A stretch of 64,000 bases of DNA. Origin: Cordia subcordata (taxonomy: Eukaryota; Streptophyta; Magnoliopsida; Boraginales; Cordiaceae). Each line of letters begins with the position of its first letter. Within the stretch, counting starts at the first letter, position 1. Position numbers and translations under genes: made by a program. The DNA lies in the NCBI GenBank assembly GCA_028554755.1, contig JAPTOF010000014.1, positions 6,510,001 through 6,574,000 on the forward strand. Direction: 5' to 3'. Under the pieces are notes generated by a model. It made no database searches, was not told the DNA's origin, and saw only the letters and a list, made by a program, of their open reading frames with translations. This document shows, one piece after another, positions 46,249 to 58,703 of this stretch.

Positions 46249-48611
46249 ATGGTGGTGAGATTAAGGCTGTCGCGATTCGGATGCAAGAACAAGCCATTCT
46301 ACAGAGTGATGGCTGCAGATAGCAGATCCCCTAGAGATGGCAAGCATTTAGAAGTCTTGGGTTACTACAACCCCCTCCCAGGTTCGTGCGCACACACACA
46401 AAAGAACGCGCACATATGGAAACGAGAACCAATTCGTGTTTTGTTTCATTTGTGTTTTGTTTCGATTCGCATAACGGAAATTTCGTGCACAGAGATGTGT
46501 TTTTGTGACTTTTTGTGTGTGTTTATTTGTTGTTGCAGGGCAAGATGGTGGTAAACGAATGGGGCTTAACTTTGACAGAGTGAAGTAAGATTTATCATTT
46601 CTATCTGTCCCTCTATAATTTTTATTTTTATTTTTATTGTTTATATTGTAATTTTCGATTGGAATATTGCACACCGGCTCTACGATTACAAAGCAGCACC
46701 ATTTAGGATGGAAAAATGAAAAACAATTTTTTTTTCTGAAGAAGCACGTCACTTAATGATAAGTATTTGGATTAAATTTCAAAACAAGCTGAAACTTGTA
46801 ATTAAACTCAATTTCAACTTTTTCCGGAAGCTAGAAATTTTAGCTTATAAAAAAAAACACTTTTTCTATAGAAAGAAGTGCATTTAAGCCCTATGTCTTA
46901 TTGGGAGGGACTAATATGGTCTCCCGGACTGAAATTTAGTAGGGTTCATGAGGTGGTTTCCGGGTCCAATATTTGTAAGGTTATGAGGATTAAGGGGTTC
47001 TGTAGGCTACATAAATTTAAGGTATTGATTAGTATTTTGTGAGGTTAGTACAGGTTGCTGTCCCACTGCCAATGACCAAAACATGATATGCTTTGCTGTG
47101 GAAAATGGTTAATAGTTCAAAATATGATTTAGCTATGGCGCCGTGATAGCTCCATGTTCTCATGTTCGTCTTCTTCATACTAGGAATTATGAATTCCACA
47201 TCTTAAACAGACCGAGTAATCTTAGTCTAAGGGTCCATTTTAGTTGGAGTATATATTTGTTATTGTAATTGTTTGATCGAGAAATCTCTGTATAATCTCT
47301 GCAAAATTGGTTTGATTATATTGTTGTTATGTCTTAGAGTTAACTGACTGTTAAGTCCAAAAATCAAATAATTAATTCTTTTTGTTAGATCAGATCGTCA
47401 TAACTCTTTTGAACTTGAGATAAGCTAATTTCACCTTTGAATCTGCAATGCTGTTTTGGAGATCTACTACCTTCATGTTTCTTTTTATTTTAGAATCCTT
47501 AAAGATGCCTACATATGACCTCATTTTCACAAAATAGTTGAAAATTTCATGGCATTTTTTGAAAGTCATAACCATTTGATAGATCTCAAATTTGTGCTGG
47601 CCACACAGGAGCTCTGACTCCCCACCAGGTAATGTTGTTTATTTTGTGATTTTAACAATGAATTTGCTTCCAAGTGCCGATTGGAAAAAAATAAGCGTTG
47701 CTCATTTCGGCATATTCTCTAGAGAAAACTCATGTTTGGGTTTATCCAGTTCCATATTGCACACATTGCTTTATGTTAAATTTGAAGCTTAGATATTACA
47801 TTATGGTTATTTGAATCCTGGCTGTGCTATGAGCATTGTGTTTGGTGTTGGAATAAGTTTATAGCAGTAATCGTATTAGGAGAAGTCGGTTGTTTTTGGA
47901 ATGCAGACACATTAACTGCTATATAATTAAATGCTTGTCGTTCTAAGAGCTGTGGAGCAGGCACTTAATAAATAGCTATGTTTTCAAGTAATTGCTCTCA
48001 AGTGAACTTCATCTCATTCAATACTTGAGTGGTTGCTATTAGGTGTCAACAGTGCAGGCGATTGAAATATTTGACATCCATACAATTTATTATCTTTCTG
48101 ATAACTGTTGAAGTTACTAGCTATATAGGGCTTCTGTTATTTTGGCTCAACATGATTTTGACTCCACTGGTATTTTAAGTAGCTCACAGGGTGGAGACTG
48201 CTAACACAAAGTCTTTTACTGTAAGACTTGCTCTTTTTCATTTTTCTTGTGGTAGTTGTGGGGATTTCTATGATCTGTAATCTTGCTTTTGGTTACTGAA
48301 AGAGAGAGTGAGATTTATAGTTACTGGGTTGTTGCATTCAGTATGATGCTGCGGGACTAAGTATTAAGCTTGATATTCTCCTCTCCTTCTGTAGATATTG
48401 GCTCTCTGTTGGTGCACAGCCTTCGGACCCTGTGCAACGCCTTCTATTCAGAGCAGGCTTGCTACCTCCACCACCAATGCTGGCAGCGGGACGCAAAGGA
48501 GGACCACGAGACACTCGTCCAGTTGATCCTATGACTGGACGTGTTATAACACCCGAAAGCCCAAAGAAAGCTGAAACAGCTGAAGACCCTGAAAATACAA
48601 CCACCTCATGA
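46249..48611 (+). CDS. RPS16: Organellar small-subunit ribosomal protein bS16 (nuclear RPS16), 131 aa
   Basis: Exons: 46249-46381, 46539-46584 and 48395-48611 (133+46+217 = 396 nt). The protein belongs to the bacterial-type 30S subunit of mitochondria and/or chloroplasts. The bS16 core is plain: [20 protein letters not shown] at the start, [39 protein letters not shown] and [21 protein letters not shown] plant-type tail follows, with [15 protein letters not shown] and an acidic end. There is no long presequence; in Medicago and poplar, nuclear bS16 was shown to be dual-targeted and to replace a lost plastid rps16, with the targeting signal in the N-terminal part. Intron 2 (1.8 kb) carries a MITE-like segment. 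Which organelle is served cannot be told from sequence. Confidence 0.93.
46710..46895. mobile_element. MITE-like segment in bS16 intron 2
   Basis: Contains CCGGAAGCTAGAAATTT and AAAACACTTTTTCTATAGAAAG, shared in style and wording with the element at 53151-53455 (CCGGAAGCCAGAAATTTGAG, AAAACACTTTTTTTC). Ends in GCATTTAAGCCC. No clear target duplication. Confidence 0.4.
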
Positions 48612-51555
48612 AAATTGGGCCATTTCATCAAGAAGAAATTGGTTACCTTGTATGTGATAAGTCCAATTTTCGATGTGAGTTGCTCTTGCAGTCTCTTGTA
48701 GTGCAGGTTTAGAACATGAAGACAAAATTTTCGTCCTGAAAAGATAAAGTGGCAGCTATGTTTGGGGATCGAGTGAATGTAATGTTTGTTCAACCCTTTC
48801 CATTGTTCAAGCTCCCGAATATGAGATAAATTTTCTCAATCTCTTTCTGAATGGATCTGATTTAGCTATGAGTTCACTCCAGTTACAATGAGTGTACAAG
48901 CTGTACTTAGTCCATGTATCTAGAAACAATATGGGATACGTATGGCGGCGTAGGAGATAATTATATGGAGACTTTCAGTTGACTCTACTTAGTCAGATAA
49001 GATTTATGTTGTTTTTGTTATAGACTTATGATAAGATACTTATTTTATTTTATATCTTATATAAAAAGTAGTGTTTGTTTTAAACTTTTCATAAGATATT
49101 TATAGTTATCTTATCTTTAGTTAGAAGAAATAAGACAAGAATAGCATGCGTATTGTTTATTAGCTGAAAAAGGGCACACTGGGAATTATTTGAAAATTTA
49201 ATGAAAATTTTGTATTCCCACATTATCCTTGTTTTAATTGGGCATAGCATGTTGTCAGCTCTCTTTGGCAAAAGGCATTTCAGTCAAATAAATTATCAGA
49301 TTAAATGTTTATTAGATTTAAGATAAGTCTATTCCAAATAGGCCATTAGTTTGGTTTAATTTTGTTTATTACATTGTTAACCGTTGGGAGGCTCCTAAAT
49401 CCAGCTATAATATGATTTAAGGGCCTGTTCGGAGTTTTTTTTTAAGGAAAAAATAATTTTTTTTTCTAAAAAAAGTATTTTTTTTTTTTGCAACAATTAT
49501 TTGATTAGATTCTAGAAAAGTTAAAATTTGGATTGGGAATATTCATTGTTTGGCCAATTCACATTAACACAAGAGTTGAGGAAAATATTTAGAAATGATA
49601 TCATCGTCAATGTATTATGATAGTCAAACATGTTATTTTAATAAAATTCGCATCGACTTGTTGAATATTTTTTAATCTTTCGTGTGAATTCAATATCCAG
49701 AAGCACAATGAGAATTATTCATTTCATTGAGCCTGAAAATCTAAAGAAGAGTGCAATTGGATAACTTTTGCCGTTACACTCTGGTGGATCTGGCGATAGA
49801 GGAATTGGAGGATTTTTAAGCAACAGAATAGCATGATGAACCAAGACAAGGCCTTTTCATTTTGGAATATGCGCGTGAGATTATAGATGCTTGGGAGGTC
49901 TACAAAAGTCAGAAGGGCCAAAGTTGCAGGAGCCATAAGCCGATCTTTAGGAGTTGGAAGCTTAACGTTGATGGCATTTGAAAGGAAATTTGGGGATAAT
50001 AGCTTCGGAAGGACTTCTCTACGGTGAACAAGGACAGTGATAGAAGGGGGTTTGCATTAAACGTGGGCGTGGCCTCCAATGACTTGGTTGAATTAATGGA
50101 TTGAAGAATGCAACCTGATAGGGGAAAAACATGCAAATGAAGAAATCAACAAGAAATTAAACACGAGAGATTTACATGGTTCGACATTAAAGCCTACGTC
50201 CTTAGGTAGCAGAGAACAATTGATATGTGAATACAAGTACAATATTAGTTTTGATTCCTCTCTCATACACACAATGTTTTGTTTTGTGTTAACATATACT
50301 TATAGTGTGCAAAGCTTCTTAAAATCTGATAGGTTAAGAAAACCTGTTTGTCTTCGGCAGTACGAGTTCGTGTCTAGATTATTTTCTTTGTTTTGCATAC
50401 TTTTTCTCAATTACCTAGTTGGAGATTATTACAAGATTTGCTTGGTTTGATATTGAGACAGATTCTCAAATTCGTATTCACTAGATGTCAATGTACAAAA
50501 GAATGTAAACAATTGATCATGGCACATCTAGGATTTAAGTTAGGCCACACATGTAAAGAAATGAGTAAATTTGCGAATTGGATGGTAAATCACAGTTCTC
50601 TTTTTCTCCTTTTTGGATGTCATTTCTTTGAACAACCTCTAGATATGCTTAAGATTCTTTTAGGTAATGATAATATAAGAGTCGTTTTCTAATCTCATCA
50701 TTCTAAAATAAATTACAAAAAAAAAAGGAAAGATAAATATTAGGGACCATTAATGAAATTTGTCCATGACAAATCTTGTAACGAGATAATATGTAGGTGG
50801 AGATTCAAAAGCATCGAATTAATTACTTTTAATTTGCTCTAATATTGAAAATGAGAGAATAAAAACACACACTCTAACTAGAGCAAAAATAAAGAAAACT
50901 TCCTATAATATTTGAAAAAGCACGGTACTTTTAGTTGTCAAGATCGAGTGTTCAAACGATTAGGATATATATTTTTTTACTTTTGTTTATGACTTCCACT
51001 CTTTTTCTAAAGCTAACATTTATTGTTCATAGAAACTTTGATTGTCTTATATTTTTTTCTAAAAAAAAATAAAATAAAACAATCACCTCATTATTTGGTT
51101 GTCCATTTACATGAGAGCAGTCTCCATCTTAATTTTTAATGTTTGAAAAAAAATTCTTAATTTTTAATGTATAAATTATTTTTTAAATAATATAAAACAA
51201 CGTTTTTTTTAATAAAAAATAATATAAAAATAATTCAGAAAAATCATTACCCTGTAACCACAATTTTATTTATTCTTTTCCTTTAACTTTAATTGCTTCG
51301 TTTCTTCGGCAACGAAGAGTTGGAGAATGACTAAAATAATAATAATAATAATAACAAATTATAAAACCAAATGAGTTTTTGCTCTCTTCTTTACTTCTCC
51401 CTGGTCACCGAGTAAACACTTTTCATGAATTTACACTTTATTTTTTATTAAAATTTTTGCTGAACTTTTATTTATTTTTTGTTCAAAGAAGAAAAAAAAA
51501 TATGCTTATGAGTTGTTTGAGGGAAACCTGTTAACCCTGATTGCAGAGTTTGAAC
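48612..51555. other. Spacer between bS16 and RECA3 with repeat relics
   Basis: It holds a stretch around 49000-49330 related to the MITE family of 18420-18665 (ATAAGATACTTATTTTATTTTATATCTTAT), a MITE end at about 49420-49520 (GGGCCTGTTCGGAG), an RNase H-like relic (about 49900-50110), and an LTR-like phrase, TTTACATGGTTCGAC, near 50170. No intact gene. Confidence 0.5.
49900..50110 (+). pseudogene. Relic of a retroelement RNase H domain
   Basis: One frame reads KPIFRSWKLNVDGI before a stop; the WKLNVDG phrase is the start of the RNase H (RVT_3) domain of plant non-LTR elements. Stops follow at once (KEIWG then a stop). Only this short piece is recognisable. Confidence 0.35.
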
Positions 51556-51843
51556 ATGTCGCGGCTTATTCGGAACGCTTTTTCTCTCAAGCGCTCCTTA
51601 CTCTCTCCGCTCCGTTATCCTCAGGTTTCTTTTTCTCATTCTCAAAACCCACATAATTATCATCTTATTTTAATTTTTTAATTTAATTTAATTTAATTTT
51701 CTCTTTTATTTATTTATTTATTATTATTATTTTTGGAAACTATTGTGTTGAAATTCTCCAAAGAAAAAAGTATGTCGTGGATTATCGACTTTTTCCAATT
51801 CTTGTTTCCTATGAAAAGCTATACAAGTATATACGTGTGTGTG

Positions 51844-51874
<31 letters not shown>

Positions 51875-54800
51875 ATATTTGTGCGTGTGTGAGTGAGTGA
51901 GTGTAGTTTGCTACTCGTATACTGTAGTGTGAAGATTATAATTGATATAATGAATCCATGTAGTAAGTTTGTGACTTGGTTTGCAGGGTTTATGCAAAAG
52001 AGGCTTAATAGGGGCATTGACTCAGGTGTCATATTTTTCTTCAAAAGGTGCTTCGAGTTTCGATTTCACTATGACTTGTCTTTGCTGCTTTCGTAAACAT
52101 GCTTTAACTCTAGGTGATCGTATTGCATTTGATACTGGTCCTTTTTATTTGGAATTGGAGAAAAATAGTTTCAGTTTTGAATGCCACTTTCCCATTCTGA
52201 TTCTAAAGCCCCGAGAGCGAATAGATAACTAGGTTTTGCGTCGCGTGCATGGTTTAAAGTGTATATTGTGGCTGTAGGAAATACATAGTAGAAAAGTAAA
52301 GGTGCCGAGATTTATATATGATTCAATTGGAACGCGTAAACATGCATGGTGTCGCCGTTTCCTGGAGTGTCACATCCGTTCGTTTAACCATCAACTTAGA
52401 TGATTCCCCGATTCAGACTTGTACAGCTTAATTCATCCTGCATTCTACACAGGATCTTGTGATGATTACATGTTGTTTATGTTGGCCATTGGCACTAGTT
52501 GTTGCCTCTGGAATTAGCTAAGTTCCATCATTCTTTGGTCAAACTGAAGGTAGAAGGAAACCAGCATCAGATGGAAGTGACTCGGGTGAAGAGAATCTGT
52601 CCAAGAAAGAGTTGGCTCTTCAGCAAGCCCTTGACCAGATCACTGCCTCTTTTGGGAAGGGTTCCATCATGTGGCTTGGTCGATCTGTCTCCCACAGTGA
52701 AGTTCCAGTGGTGTCTACAGGATCTTTTTCTTTGGACCTTGCACTGGGAATTGGAGGGCTTCCAAAGGTCGGAAACAAAACATTCTCTGTTTATGTGCCT
52801 AAATCTTTAGCATGGCTACTAATGAATTTTCTAAATGGTAGAGCATTTTTCAAATGCGCTGTGAACCGAGAATCATTCAGAGAGAGAGTAGAGACCTCAT
52901 TGTTTAATTGTTAATTTGTTGTATCTGATTTTCAGAATTCACTTGCAACACCAAACATGTTCTTGAGCAAATTCTTTTCATTCATTTTAGTTCACATATA
53001 TTTCTTGCAATTTTGATCAATAATGTCTGTCTTATAGTTAATGCATCTCTAGTGCATAAAAAGCTTATCTTGCCTGTAGTCGGAATAGCTTCCACAATGC
53101 TAGTGTTTAGTGGCACCAGTAGCCATCCTTGTTAACGGCACATTGATATAGGGCTTGATTGGATTGGCATTTTTCCTGTCTCTTTCCACCCCCCACAACC
53201 CGAAAAGAAAGAATAAATAAAAAAATAAAAAATAAAAAAATAAAAAATAAAAACTCTTCTTTTTCGCCACAAAAAAGGACATTTTTTGGCAATAAGTATT
53301 TGAATTGGCTTTCAGAAAAAAAAAAAAAAATTTGGAACAGTGAAAAAATTTGAGTTTTTCTCCGGAAGCCAGAAATTTGAGTTTCTTTTAAAAAACACTT
53401 TTTTTCAAAAGTTATACAAAAAAGAACATTTTTTAAAAGACAATCCAAATGAGCCTATACATGCATTACAGTTTACCTTACACACATTGAATTATAGTGG
53501 AGTTGCTTTGTGAAAATTATTCCTGAAAAAGAGTGAAGAAGTTGAAGATGCCCATTTTAGAACAGGTTGAAAAGGTAAAGTAGACTAGTAATATGTGTAA
53601 TGTGACAGACAAGTATAAGCTAATTCCTACTCAATACATAGAGATGCTGTCAGCTACTGCTTTTTTCCCTTTTCTTATTTTCTGTCATTTTGATGGTTTG
53701 CTCTTCTCTGCTTTACTTCTGTCCAGTTCATTCTTTTTCATATGTTTGGTTGATGAATATGGTCATTCTCATTGGTCCTCGCAGATGTGTATAGCATGCG
53801 TCATCTAATACCATGTCCATTTGCCTCTAATTGTGGTAAAAGGATGTGGAAAAATATCTCAGTCTGCAGTGTAAACTTTTGGTTAGTTTTCATTTTCTTC
53901 ATTCTTATGCAACTTACAGATCATTCTCATATTTTGAACATGTCCACTCAGAAATGATGCCTTTGCAAAAACTATCAATGTTATACCTTGTCGTGGACGT
54001 CTACCACTTGTTATTGTTCAGTGGCCATCTCATCTAAAAGCTTAGGTTATTAGAGAGGGTTTTTCCTTATTTGTTTATTGGCTTCAAGAGTTACTATTTT
54101 TGAAGCCACAAACTTATACATTCCCTGACTATTTTATCAGTTAAACATATTAGTCTATGAAATGTACTTTGTTATGTAGCACATTAGAGATTCATATGCA
54201 TGCTATCTTTATTTGGATTTGTTTATTCATTTTATACATTCAGAGCTTCAGAATGTTTAAGGATGGTGTGATAGCCATTCCTCTGATCTAGCCCTCTTTA
54301 AGCATTAATGCCTTTGCTAAATCTGTTTAGGGACGTGTTACAGAGATATATGGCCCCGAGGCTTCTGGCAAAACAACTCTTGCTCTTCACGTGATTGCTG
54401 AAGCACAGAAACTAGGAGGTTATGTATGCAAATTAAATCTCATGATCTTGCTTTTATTTTCTCTGAATTTATCATGGCGCAAAATATGTTGGTTGAGAGT
54501 CTACGAGGCAGTCCTTTAATCTCTTCTGGTGTAAATCATTTCTGGAGTGTTGGAGCTCTATTGCTCGTGAATGTGTGTGCTACAATAGAAATTAGAGCTC
54601 ATGGAAAAAGTTAATGGAATTGCTTCATGTAAATGCATCCAACCTTGGATTAGATGCCTTTTGAGGAAGTTCTGTATCTCCAAAAAATGTTTGTTGTGTA
54701 CATGGGTTTCAATAATTTGTATAACTTCTGAAAATGCTTTATATTTAATGCAAGAATCAAATTCGTCTGTGACATTTGGCCCAGTGCAAGCTGAATGAAG

Positions 54801-57800
54801 TTGAAGGACAAATACACCTTGAATTTGATTCACATAGTCAACTATAAATTTGAGTGAAGATTGCACTTTCTTCTAGCAGGTTTGTCAGTTCTGTTATACA
54901 GAAGATTGGCTGGTTGTCTTGGTAGTTTATGCGGGAGATTTACCTTGCTCGGCATGCATATTCCTTGAGGTCAATTTTATGCATGTCTATCATCCTGGGA
55001 ATTTAGTTCTGTATTTTTCATGTTGTATAAGTTCTCCAAAGGGGTCAGTATTGGAACCTGTGGAGCCTTTCTATATTATCAAACGATGCATGCATTAAGA
55101 GACTTCTTCTAAGACAATAGTTTTTCAGTAAAAGGTTTGATGCGCCAACGTCAGTGGCATCTAGTAAAGAATGCATTTCGGCATTTTATAGATAGGCGGC
55201 AAGCAAAACAGTAGAGGGACATATTGATGCCGTTCAGAATTTTATTATTTTAGTTACTAATTGAAATTGGTTAGGATTTAGGATTTGTTATTTGTTATTG
55301 AGTCCTTGTTATATTAGGATTAGTTTATTACCTCTTTTGATATAGAAAGGATTGGGAGAACCAAATCTTATTTAGCTTTAGTTTCCTATTTAGTTTTGGA
55401 TTCCTAGCCTCTATATAGGGGTAAAAGCTTTCATTATTGAACAACTTTTTCAGAATTATTCAATAATATTTTATTCTCTTTCCTAGGATTTATTATCTTA
55501 GGGATTTTTTTGGCTAATTTCAGCCTTGAAATTGAGCTCGTTGATTCTCCTACTTTCTTGTTTATGTTCTCCAAATATCCGCTGCGTTACATATACGTCC
55601 ATATAACTTGATATCTCAAAGTTGTACCTAAAATTTACAATTGTACGATCCATGTTGACTAATGTATTTTTCTGATTAGAGTCCCTTTTACCACAAATGA
55701 CTCTATGTTTTTTTCTTTTCCTTTTGCTTTGTTTCTTCTGGTAGCACCTTTTGTGGTTTATGTTTCCACCCTTTGGTAGTCCCGAAAATGGGGCTCCTGT
55801 CTAAATTTGTCTTTCTGTAGGTTACTGTGTTTTTGTTGATGCTGAGCATGCTCTTGATCCCGCTTTAGCTGAGGCTATTGGAGTAAATACTGGAAATTTG
55901 CTTCTTTCTCAACCTGATTGTGGTGAGCAAGCTCTTAGTCTTGTGGATACTCTAATCAGGAGTGGTTCTGTTGACGTAGTTGTTGTTGATAGTGTAAGTA
56001 AAATTATGCACCTGCACATTGGTTGTTATTTGGCTGAATGAAGCACATGACTCTTTGCTAATGGATTCTGGTTGGCTATGCTGGATGATTAACTTTTGTT
56101 GCAGGTAGCTGCTCTTGTCCCAAAAGGTGAACTTGATGGTGAAATGGGAGATGCTCATATGGCAATGCAAGCCAGGCTGATGAGCCAGGCGCTCCGCAAA
56201 TTGAGCCACTCATTATCTTTATCACAAACTATTCTAATTTTCGTAAATCAGGTAATAGGCCTCAAAAAACTTCTTGTGTACCACATCTATATCTGTAGCT
56301 TGTCTCCATTTGATTGTTTTGATGTACATGAGTAATGAATACAGTCATTGTGATGGTGTCATTGATCTGGTTAGAGCATACAAAAGAGTTTTGGACCCTA
56401 CTCTGGTTGAACATCACAATCATTCTTGTCATAATTGTGCCATCTTCTTGGTAATATATTTCGTTTTTTCATTTTCTTTTGTGGTTTTGCCCACTTACAT
56501 ACTCTTGCCTTCCTTTTTCTCTCTGCCAATTCAAGGTCCATCGCTATGTAGTACTTCCATCTTCCTCAGCTGTTAATATTTCTACTGCACGAGGGAGTGT
56601 TACCAATTTAGTACATCTTCCTTTCTTCGACAGTAATGTTATATGTGTCTATGTAACACCTTTACAAGGGCATTGAATGATAAGACTCTGCTTCAAATGG
56701 TTCAAGATATGTCACCCAGGTGAGGAGCCTTAAGAATATGTCAAGAGGTCTCAAGATGAAGTCTTACTACTGCACGAGTTTTCACTTAAAATCGAATCAA
56801 TTTCTTTCCTGCTATTTATGGGTTTTCTCTTGGTTCCTATCTTTACGGGTAAAAGAAAAGAAAGTCTTGAGTCAATGTGTTGATTGCGACTGGATGTAGT
56901 TCCATTTTGAACCTGGAGGACTTTATTGATGTCTCCTCTGGAATTTCTGAAACAATAATTTTTATGTTAATGTGTTGAATGCCATTGGTTATGTATGGAT
57001 TAAGTTTAACCACTTTCCTACTCCTACATGTTTTAGTAATCGATTTAATGAAATTCTTTATTTGTACCCTTTCAAGTGTTGCATTTTAGCGCCCTTTTTT
57101 TTTTTTTTTTTTTTAAATGACTCAAATGTTTCTTTATGTTTTAGGTGAGATCAAAGCTATCTACTTTCGGAGGCTTTGGTGGTCCTACTGAAGTAACCTG
57201 TGGTGGTAATGCCCTGAAATTTTATGCTTCAGTTCGTTTAAACATCAAGAGAACAGGGCTTGTCAAGAGGGGGGAAGAGGTATGTTCTCATTCACCAAAA
57301 TTTGTCTGTGCTTAAGTCCAATATCATACTCTCTCCATCTTGAATTGATTATCTTGGTTCCCTTTTATGGAATGTTCCCAAAGAACGTATGCCATCCATA
57401 ATTAGAAGACTTCTTTGTTATTTACACTAAGATTCTCTCGTGGGATCCAGTTCTCACCTTTAAATGCTCAAAAGTTCAGCAAGTATGAATTAGCCCCACT
57501 TAGAGCCCCACTTATCTCGTAAATATGGTATTCTCATCTCCTCTCTAAAACTCCATATCTGCTCAAACCAAGTTATTCATGCTGGGGTGGTCAAGCAGTA
57601 ACTCTGATGTGAAATATTAAGCAACAAAAGCTAGAGATATTGACATCCCCTTTATGTTTGCCAGAGATTAGTTAGTTAATCATGCTTGTGTTTTGTAAGT
57701 TTTTTTACTTTTTGAGCTTTTTTACGTACACTACATATTTCTGTACTTGGAAGCTTGTGTTATATAATGAATGAACTTGGGAGCTTGTGTTATATCATTA

Positions 57801-58703
57801 GTGGAAATGGAGAAATGTTAATACAGTATCATCTATCCATACTTCAATGAGTCCTAGAGAGAGTTTGAATCTGATGCAAATTGTTAAGTGCAAAATATAA
57901 GGGTTAAATGCAAGCTTCAAATTTTGTTGCAGTTGATTTGCAATTTAGCTATATGAACTCCATAAATAGTTTATTTTGAGGGGTGATTACTTTACATTTT
58001 TTTGGAAAAGTGTGCAGATTGCTCTATTATTGTCGTTAATGACCTTGGGTCTAGTTATTGCATTTTCTTCCATAGTGTGATCTTGGATAATGGATAGCTC
58101 CTTCTTTGCACCTCAACCATAAATTAGTAGTCTGATAGAAGATGGGTAACTCCATATAAATATGATTCTAATTATTTTCTTCTAAAATGTATCCCAGCTG
58201 TTTGTTCTCCAAACAAATCTAAAGTGAGTTGTTGGAGTGGCCTGAGGGCTTTCTATCTACCATCTACGTTATTATAACTGGAATGGTTCTTTTATATTAT
58301 TTAACAGACCATAGGGAGTCAAGTTCTTGTGAAGATTGTAAAGAACAAGCATGCTCCTCCATTTAAAACTGCACAATTTGAACTCGAGTTTGGCAAGGGG
58401 ATATCCCGGGAATCAGAGCTTATAGAGTTAGGTGTAAAACACAAGTTCATCACGAAAAGTGGAGGTATGTGTTACAGTGTGAACAACCAGAGTTTTCACG
58501 GCAAGGATGCTATCAAACGTTACTTGGCTGAGAATGAAAGTGCACGGGAAGAACTTACAATGAAACTGAGGGCAAAGCTTATTGATGCTGAAGTGGACAA
58601 GGGAAAGAAGGCTGACAAAGAAGATGTAGATTTAGAACCTACTGAAGAGTTGGTTTCATCTGATACAACCGATGAAGAACTTGTAACTGCTGTCGAGGGG
58701 TGA
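51556..58703 (+). CDS. RECA3: RECA3: mitochondrial RecA-type recombinase, 428 aa
   Basis: Exons: 51556-51624, 51987-52047, 52550-52767, 54331-54418, 55821-55993, 56105-56251, 57145-57279 and 58308-58703 (1287 nt, 429 codons with stop). RECA3 drives homologous strand exchange in plant mitochondria and suppresses recombination between short repeats in mitochondrial DNA. The N-terminus [20 protein letters not shown] is rich in Arg, Ser and Leu with no acid, as a mitochondrial presequence should be. Walker A is GPEASGKTT (124-132). [19 protein letters not shown] follows, then Walker B VDVVVVDS (196-203), and the DNA-binding loop region [41 protein letters not shown] and [18 protein letters not shown] complete the core. 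An acidic tail ends [10 protein letters not shown]. The exon 3 start (acceptor CTGAAG) is the least certain junction. Confidence 0.93.
51838..51872. repeat. TA/TG microsatellite in RECA3 intron 1
   Basis: A GTGTGTATATATATATG run followed by about nine TG units. Confidence 0.9.
53151..53455. mobile_element. MITE in RECA3 intron 3
   Basis: The left end GGGCTTGATTGGATTGGC is answered on the opposite strand by GGCTCATTTGGATTGTC at the right end; TA or TATA flanks both sides. The interior is A-rich and non-coding. Related in its ends to the array MITEs. Confidence 0.65.
55235..55560 (+). mobile_element. Probable solo LTR or TRIM piece in RECA3 intron 4
   Basis: It has an LTR-like order: AT-rich lead, TATTAGGATTAG, then GGATTCCTAGCCTCTATATAGGGG (promoter-like TATATA), then TTTCATTATTGAACAAC and AATTATTCAATAATATTTTATT. 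This layout is typical of short copia-type LTRs. Exact TG...CA ends and a 5-bp duplication were not found. Confidence 0.5.
57093..57114. repeat. Poly-T tract before RECA3 exon 7
   Basis: A run of about 20 T, 30 bases upstream of the exon 7 acceptor; it may act as the polypyrimidine tract. Confidence 0.8.

Noticed and set aside
52778..52914. Extension of the RECA3 exon 3 frame past 52767
   Set aside because: The family sequence continues with [16 protein letters not shown] from 54331; the extension is intron read-through.
54426..54614. Open frame directly after RECA3 exon 4
   Set aside because: Intronic; the GTTATG donor at 54419 and the phase into exon 5 account for the gene.
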